This document shows, piece after piece, positions 60,495 to 64,000 of a DNA stretch of 64,000 nucleotides. Both the position numbers and the translations under genes were made by a program. Numbering within the stretch: the first letter of the stretch is position 1; every line of letters starts with the position of its first letter. Origin of the DNA: Pseudomonas sp. UBA6562 (GTDB lineage: Bacteria; Pseudomonadota; Gammaproteobacteria; Pseudomonadales; Pseudomonadaceae); NCBI RefSeq assembly GCF_002434265.1, contig NZ_DJJS01000010.1, positions 124,001-188,000 on the forward strand, written 5' to 3'. Below the pieces are notes generated by a model. The model was not told the DNA's origin. It made no database searches and worked only from the letters and a program-made list of their open reading frames with translations.

Positions 60495-62185
60495 ACCTCA
60501 CGGCACCGGCCATCGTCGTACTCGGGCCAGGCAGCCTGGCGACCGCGCGCCGCGTGCAGACCTGTTATCCACAGGCGTCGATCCACGGCTTGCAGGGGCG
60601 GGTGGACGGTGTCGAGCAACTGTTCGAATCGTTCGGCGAGCACCTGCGCGCGCTGTACCGGCAGGGCACGCCGATCCTGGCTCTGTGCGCCGCCGGCATC
60701 GTCATCCGCAGCCTGGCCAGTGTGCTCGGCGAAAAGGAGGCCGAGCCGCCGGTGTTGGCCTTGGCCGAAGACGGCAGCGCGGTGGTGCCCTTGCTCGGCG
60801 GCCTGAGCGGCGTCAACCGCATGGCCCGCGAGCTGGCCGCACACTTGCAGGTGCAGGCGGCGATCACCACCAGCGGCGAGCTGCGTTTCGGCACCTGCCT
60901 GCTCAACCCACCGGCGGGCTACGTGCTGGCCGACCTGGAGCAGGGCAAGCGCTTCGTCTCCGATCTGCTCGCCGGTGAACAGCTGCGCATCGAGGGCCAG
61001 GCGCCCTGGCTCGATGCCGCGCAACTTCCGTGCAGCGAGCAAGGACAGCGCACCTTGCACGTCGGTTGGCAGGCGCGGCCGGCCAGCCGCGACGAACTGT
61101 CCATCCACAGCCGCTGCGTGCTGGTGGCGGTCGGTGCGGATACGGCCGATTTGGTCGAGCAGGTCCGCAATGCCTTGCACATGGCAGGCGTTGCAGAGCC
61201 TGCCCTGGCGTGTCTGCTGGCGGCAGACGCGCAGATGGCCGACCCGGCCCTGCACGCCGCCGCCGACGCTTTGCAGGTACCGCTGCGCTTTGCCGCAGGC
61301 GCCGACGGCCTGGAGCAATGGCTGGCCAGCGCGCTGCCCGAAGCCGCCTGCCGGCAGATCGGATCGTTACAAGTGGCCGTAGCCCCGGCGCCGCTTGCGG
61401 TCGAGCGGATCGGCATGCGTCGGGGTCGTCTGTCGGTGGTGGGTCTGGGCCCCGGTGCTGCGCAGTTGATGGTGCCGGCGGCGAAGCAGGCCCTGGCCGC
61501 CGCCCAAGACGTGCTCGGCTACGAAACCTACGTGCGCATGGCCGGCCCGTTTCGCGACGACCAGCGCCTGCACTGCACCGACAACCGCGAAGAGCTGCAA
61601 CGTGCCGGACATGCCTTCGAGCTGGCCGCACAGGGTCGTTCGGTGGTGGTGGTGTCTTCGGGCGATCCTGGCGTATTTGCCATGGCCGCTGCGGTGCTCG
61701 AAGCGCTGCATGCTTCGAGCGAACCGAGCTGGCACCAGGTCGAGCTGGAAATCCTGCCTGGCGTGTCGGCGTCGCTGGCCACGGCTGCCTGGGCCGGTGC
61801 GCCGTTGGGCCACGACTTCTGCGTGATGTCGCTGTCGGACAACCTCAAGCCCTGGTCGATCATCGAGACCCGCCTCGACCTCGCCGCCCAGGCCGACCTG
61901 GTGCTGGCCTTCTACAACCCGATCTCCAAGTCGCGCCCGCATCAACTGGGGCGGGCGCTGGAGGTGGTGCGCCGGCACCGCGCGAGCGAGACGCCCGTGG
62001 TGCTGGGGCGTGACGTCGGTCGGCCTGGCGCGACCCTCAAGGTGGTGAGCCTGGGGGAATTGACGCCCGACATGGTCGACATGCGCACCATGGTCTTGGT
62101 CGGCTCTTCGACCACCTGCACTTTCCCGCGCGCCGACGGCAGCCAATGGGTCTATACCCCGCGCTGGTACCCTACGCCGCCCTGA
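60482..62185 (+). CDS. cobJ: CbiG-CobJ fusion: precorrin-3B C17-methyltransferase with cobalamin protein G domains
   Basis: 567 aa. The N-terminal half resembles CbiG: an N-terminal domain (about residues 50-130, LCAAGIVIRSLA, VVPLLGGLSGVNRMARELA) and a CobE/CbiG C-terminal domain (about 215-290, VLVAVGADTADLVEQVRNAL). The C-terminal half (about 318-567) is a tetrapyrrole methylase of the CobJ/CbiH type: LSVVGLGPGAAQLMVPAA, SSGDPGVFAMAAAVLEA, HDFCVMSLSDNLKPW, AFYNPISKSRPHQLGRA and LGRDVGRPGATLKVVSLGEL. CbiG opens the delta-lactone in the anaerobic route; its role beside CobG is unclear, although the CobE part is known in aerobic producers. It overlaps cobI by 13 nt. Confidence 0.94.
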   Translation: MAGLNLTAPAIVVLGPGSLATARRVQTCYPQASIHGLQGRVDGVEQLFESFGEHLRALYRQGTPILALCAAGIVIRSLASVLGEKEAEPPVLALAEDGSAVVPLLGGLSGVNRMARELAAHLQVQAAITTSGELRFGTCLLNPPAGYVLADLEQGKRFVSDLLAGEQLRIEGQAPWLDAAQLPCSEQGQRTLHVGWQARPASRDELSIHSRCVLVAVGADTADLVEQVRNALHMAGVAEPALACLLAADAQMADPALHAAADALQVPLRFAAGADGLEQWLASALPEAACRQIGSLQVAVAPAPLAVERIGMRRGRLSVVGLGPGAAQLMVPAAKQALAAAQDVLGYETYVRMAGPFRDDQRLHCTDNREELQRAGHAFELAAQGRSVVVVSSGDPGVFAMAAAVLEALHASSEPSWHQVELEILPGVSASLATAAWAGAPLGHDFCVMSLSDNLKPWSIIETRLDLAAQADLVLAFYNPISKSRPHQLGRALEVVRRHRASETPVVLGRDVGRPGATLKVVSLGELTPDMVDMRTMVLVGSSTTCTFPRADGSQWVYTPRWYPTPP

Positions 62186-62240
62186 GCCAGGGAAACGTTT
62201 CGAGCCGCCATCTTCGCGCCGGTCTTTCTAGAGTGGGCCC

Positions 62241-62259
62241 CCCGTCCAGAACGGACGGG
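62241..62259 (+). terminator. Possible terminator hairpin after cobJ
   Basis: CCCGTCC / GGACGGG (7 bp, 5-nt loop AGAAC) followed by CTTACTT. It lies 55 nt after the cobJ stop and 20 nt before the next ATG, so it could also act in the leader of the next gene. Confidence 0.45.
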
Positions 62260-62279
62260 CTTACTTGAGGAAAGCAGCC

Positions 62280-62972
62280 ATGAGCGATACGTCCAAAACC
62301 CCCACCACCGAAGATTCGGCCGCGCTGGTCGACACCGTCGTCACCACCTACCGCGCCGGCATGTCGACCCAGAATCGCCTGGATGCGCAGAACAGCTTCC
62401 AGTTCGCCGCCCTGGCCGCCAGCGCCGAGTTCAGCCGCAAGGAGCAGCGCGAGGAGTGGTTCGACCGCATGCTGGAAGTGATGCGCACGTGCGGTTGGAG
62501 CGTGCAGGAGCGCGCCTATGACAAGCAGACCGCTTCCAGTACCAGCATCACCGTAGGCTCGGTAGCCTTGAATGTCTTTGGTGCAGTAGGCCGTGCGGCA
62601 TTGGGCGGCCCTATCGGCCAAGCCTTGGGTGCGTTGGCCGAGCAAGCCTTCAGTGGCTTGGAAGCCATGACCAAGGACGTCGAAGTGTTCTTGTCCAAGA
62701 GAAAAAACACGCTGCACGGCCTGACCGGCATCGTCGGCTGCGTCGAGTCCGAGGGTTCGCTGTACATGGTGGTCAGTGCCGTGGACGTCAAGACCCCGGA
62801 CAACGACCTCGACGTGCTCGGCATCAACGTCCACATCGAAGGCAACGAGTTCTACAAAGGTACGGCGGTGCTGACGTTCAACGGCGCGGTATACGCCAAC
62901 GTGCGCGAAGACATCCTGGGCAAACTGGGCGCCCATGCCACCCAAGGTGTCCTGGCCATCAAGCTGCCTTAG
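62280..62972 (+). CDS. Protein of unknown function, paralogue-like to the next gene
   Basis: 230 aa, not recognised. ATG 62280 has GAGGAAA upstream. No signal peptide. The N-terminal third is helical and contains REEWFDRMLEVMRTCGWSV (about residues 60-80). Next comes a Gly/Ala-rich segment (about 100-127, ALNVFGAVGRAALGGPIGQAL by ends) that is hydrophobic enough to insert in a membrane or form an amphipathic helix. The C-terminal half is beta-rich (SLYMVVSAVDVKT, VHIEGNEFYKGTAVLTFNGAVYANV by ends). The WFD-x9-GW motif is shared with the protein encoded next. Confidence 0.7.
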   Translation: MSDTSKTPTTEDSAALVDTVVTTYRAGMSTQNRLDAQNSFQFAALAASAEFSRKEQREEWFDRMLEVMRTCGWSVQERAYDKQTASSTSITVGSVALNVFGAVGRAALGGPIGQALGALAEQAFSGLEAMTKDVEVFLSKRKNTLHGLTGIVGCVESEGSLYMVVSAVDVKTPDNDLDVLGINVHIEGNEFYKGTAVLTFNGAVYANVREDILGKLGAHATQGVLAIKLP

Positions 62973-63077
62973 TGCTGAGCCACGCTTTTTCGGGTCTGCG
63001 GGCGTAGGCGCCTGCCAGGCATTCGCGCTCCACTGAATAGACGACGCAGCACGCCCTGTGCTGCGCCGGAGGTGCAT

Positions 63078-63713
63078 ATGGATACACCAGGGGCTGCCGT
63101 AGTGGGCAGCAGCATCGTTTCGTTCATGCCACACATCGATCAGCGTCGGCGCGAGTCGGTCATGCTGGCGCTGTTGATGGCCGAGCAGAGCACTGCGCAG
63201 GCGTACAAAGAGGGTTCGGTGACCGATTGGTTCGACTATTACCGCAGGCAGTTGCAGTTCTACGGGTGGGACGCGCTGAGCGCTGAGCAGGTGCATTGGC
63301 CGGACGAGCAGCGCAAGAACGTACGCGACAAGGCGCTGGCGGCTATCGGCCAGGTGGCCGGCGAGCGGCACGTCGACGCCATGCGCCTGGCCTATGCGGG
63401 GTTGCGTGGCGCGCCGCCGACGCTATTGCAGTTCGAACACAGCGCCATCGAGTGCGGCAGCTTCCGCCTGCTGCCCTGCGCGCCGAGCGGCGGCAGTCGG
63501 GTCGACATGGTGCTATGCCATGAGACGCTGACGGCACAGTCCAGCACGCTCGGCTTCCTCTTCGACGAGCAGCGTAAAACCCGCGTCAGGGCCGAGTTGG
63601 TCAGGTTCAACGTACGCTTGTTCGAACAACAGCATCGGGCGAAGGTCGCCAAGGCTTTGGCCGCTCAGCAAAGTCGACAGATCCGCGAGTTTCGGCTCGA
63701 GCCTTCAACGTAA
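63078..63713 (+). CDS. Protein of unknown function, related to the preceding gene
   Basis: 211 aa, not recognised. ATG 63078 has GGAGGTG 5 nt upstream, a strong site. It contains DWFDYYRRQLQFYGWDAL (about residues 50-67), matching the WFD-x9-GW motif of the upstream neighbour in a similar position of the chain. It lacks the Gly/Ala-rich hydrophobic segment. The C-terminus is rich in Arg/Gln helices (ELVRFNVRLFEQQHRAKVAKAL by ends). The 105-nt gap between the two genes has no terminator, so they are probably co-transcribed. Confidence 0.7.
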   Translation: MDTPGAAVVGSSIVSFMPHIDQRRRESVMLALLMAEQSTAQAYKEGSVTDWFDYYRRQLQFYGWDALSAEQVHWPDEQRKNVRDKALAAIGQVAGERHVDAMRLAYAGLRGAPPTLLQFEHSAIECGSFRLLPCAPSGGSRVDMVLCHETLTAQSSTLGFLFDEQRKTRVRAELVRFNVRLFEQQHRAKVAKALAAQQSRQIREFRLEPST

Positions 63714-63756
63714 TCCCAGCCCTTTTTCGGCGGCGGTGCCCGACCAGTACGAAGAC

Positions 63757-64000
63757 TCAGGCACCGTCGGCGGGCGGCCTTTGTCCGGCCCAGCGCTGGA
63801 TCAACTCGCGCAACTGCGAGAGCTCCACAGGCTTGGCCATGTGCCCATCCATGCCCGCCGCTTTCGCGCGTTCCTTGTGCTCGCTGAGGATGTGCGCGGT
63901 CAGCGCCACCACCGGTGTGCGGGCGCGCAGGTTCGCAGTCTCCCAGGCGCGCAGCTGTTCGGTGGCGGAAAAGCCGTCGAGCACCGGCATTTCGCAATCC
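63757..64000 (-). CDS. Hybrid sensor kinase, C-terminal receiver domain (5' part beyond the window)
   Basis: About 81 codons are visible, running off the right edge on the minus strand. The sequence D-C-E-M-P-V-L-D-G with its first Asp at 63999-63997 is the phosphoacceptor loop of a REC domain, typical of hybrid kinases. PVVALTAHIL (with the conserved Thr) and AAGMDGHMAKPVELSQL (with the conserved Lys) follow, and the protein ends about 20 residues later without an Hpt domain. Upstream kinase domains cannot be seen. Confidence 0.88.
   Translation of the reverse strand, partial: DCEMPVLDGFSATEQLRAWETANLRARTPVVALTAHILSEHKERAKAAGMDGHMAKPVELSQLRELIQRWAGQRPPADGA

Noticed and set aside
1..64000. 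CRISPR arrays, insertion sequences, prophage or integrase genes
   Set aside because: No regularly spaced repeats, transposase motifs, terminal inverted repeats or phage structural genes were seen on either strand.

Overview
The window is high-GC, densely coded chromosomal DNA from a fluorescent pseudomonad, most likely the Pseudomonas putida group. The basis is gene content and order (rsfS-rlmH-mrdA-rodA-mltB-rlpA-dacA-ybeD-lipB-lipA, lptE-holA, the ybeZ-ybeY-corC-lnt block, oprC, cycA, the split cob cluster) and REP-like elements of the 'ggctgaagccgctccca' kind. No rRNA, tRNA, insertion sequence, phage or CRISPR array was seen. All identifications come from reading translated sequence and motifs; no search was run.

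Layout. 1-9.3 kb: the end of rsfS, then rlmH, the elongasome pair mrdA/rodA, septal and sidewall peptidoglycan genes (mltB, rlpA, dacA) and lipoate synthesis (ybeD, lipB, lipA). 9.3-14.2 kb: LD-carboxypeptidase, a Fur-box-preceded siderophore receptor and a second MltB-family lytic transglycosylase. 14.2-24.2 kb, mostly minus strand: arfA with its diagnostic in-gene hairpin, holA, lptE, leuS, then lnt, corC, ybeY and ybeZ, with no miaB beside ybeZ. 24.4-31.4 kb: DUF1820, a Sel1 lipid/periplasmic-type protein, hemL-thiE-thiD, amn, rluE, DUF2788 and an Lrp-family regulator. 31.4-36.7 kb: an unexplained structured transcript ending in a strong terminator, a DUF6515-type exported protein, a REP pair, the chaperone set yegD / cbpA-cbpM, a thioredoxin-fold protein and a GNAT enzyme.

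36.8-46.3 kb is the accessory part. It holds an exported zinc metalloprotease lipoprotein, a single 7-kb gene for a Tc-toxin A subunit (TcA) with no TcB or TcC partner in the window, and a small DUF3077 gene preceded by a structured leader and a 25-codon upstream reading frame. The TcA gene has an AT-rich patch over its presumed receptor-binding region.

46.3-54.5 kb: cycA (D-Ala/D-Ser/Gly permease), a copper module (DUF2946, PCu(A)C chaperone, DUF2946, the OprC-type copper receptor, a PepSY membrane protein), and the NfeD/SPFH pair. 54.6-62.2 kb: two divergent cobalamin operons, cobL-cbiD-cobK (minus) and cobG-cobH-cobI-cbiG/cobJ (plus), using the oxygen-dependent CobG together with CbiD and a CbiG-CobJ fusion. 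62.2-64 kb: two related proteins of unknown function and the C-terminal receiver domain of a hybrid sensor kinase cut by the window edge.

The points most worth following are the orphan TcA gene with its neighbour protease, the terminator-ended transcript at 31.5-31.7 kb, the arfA hairpin, the leader/uORF in front of the DUF3077 gene, and the missing miaB.
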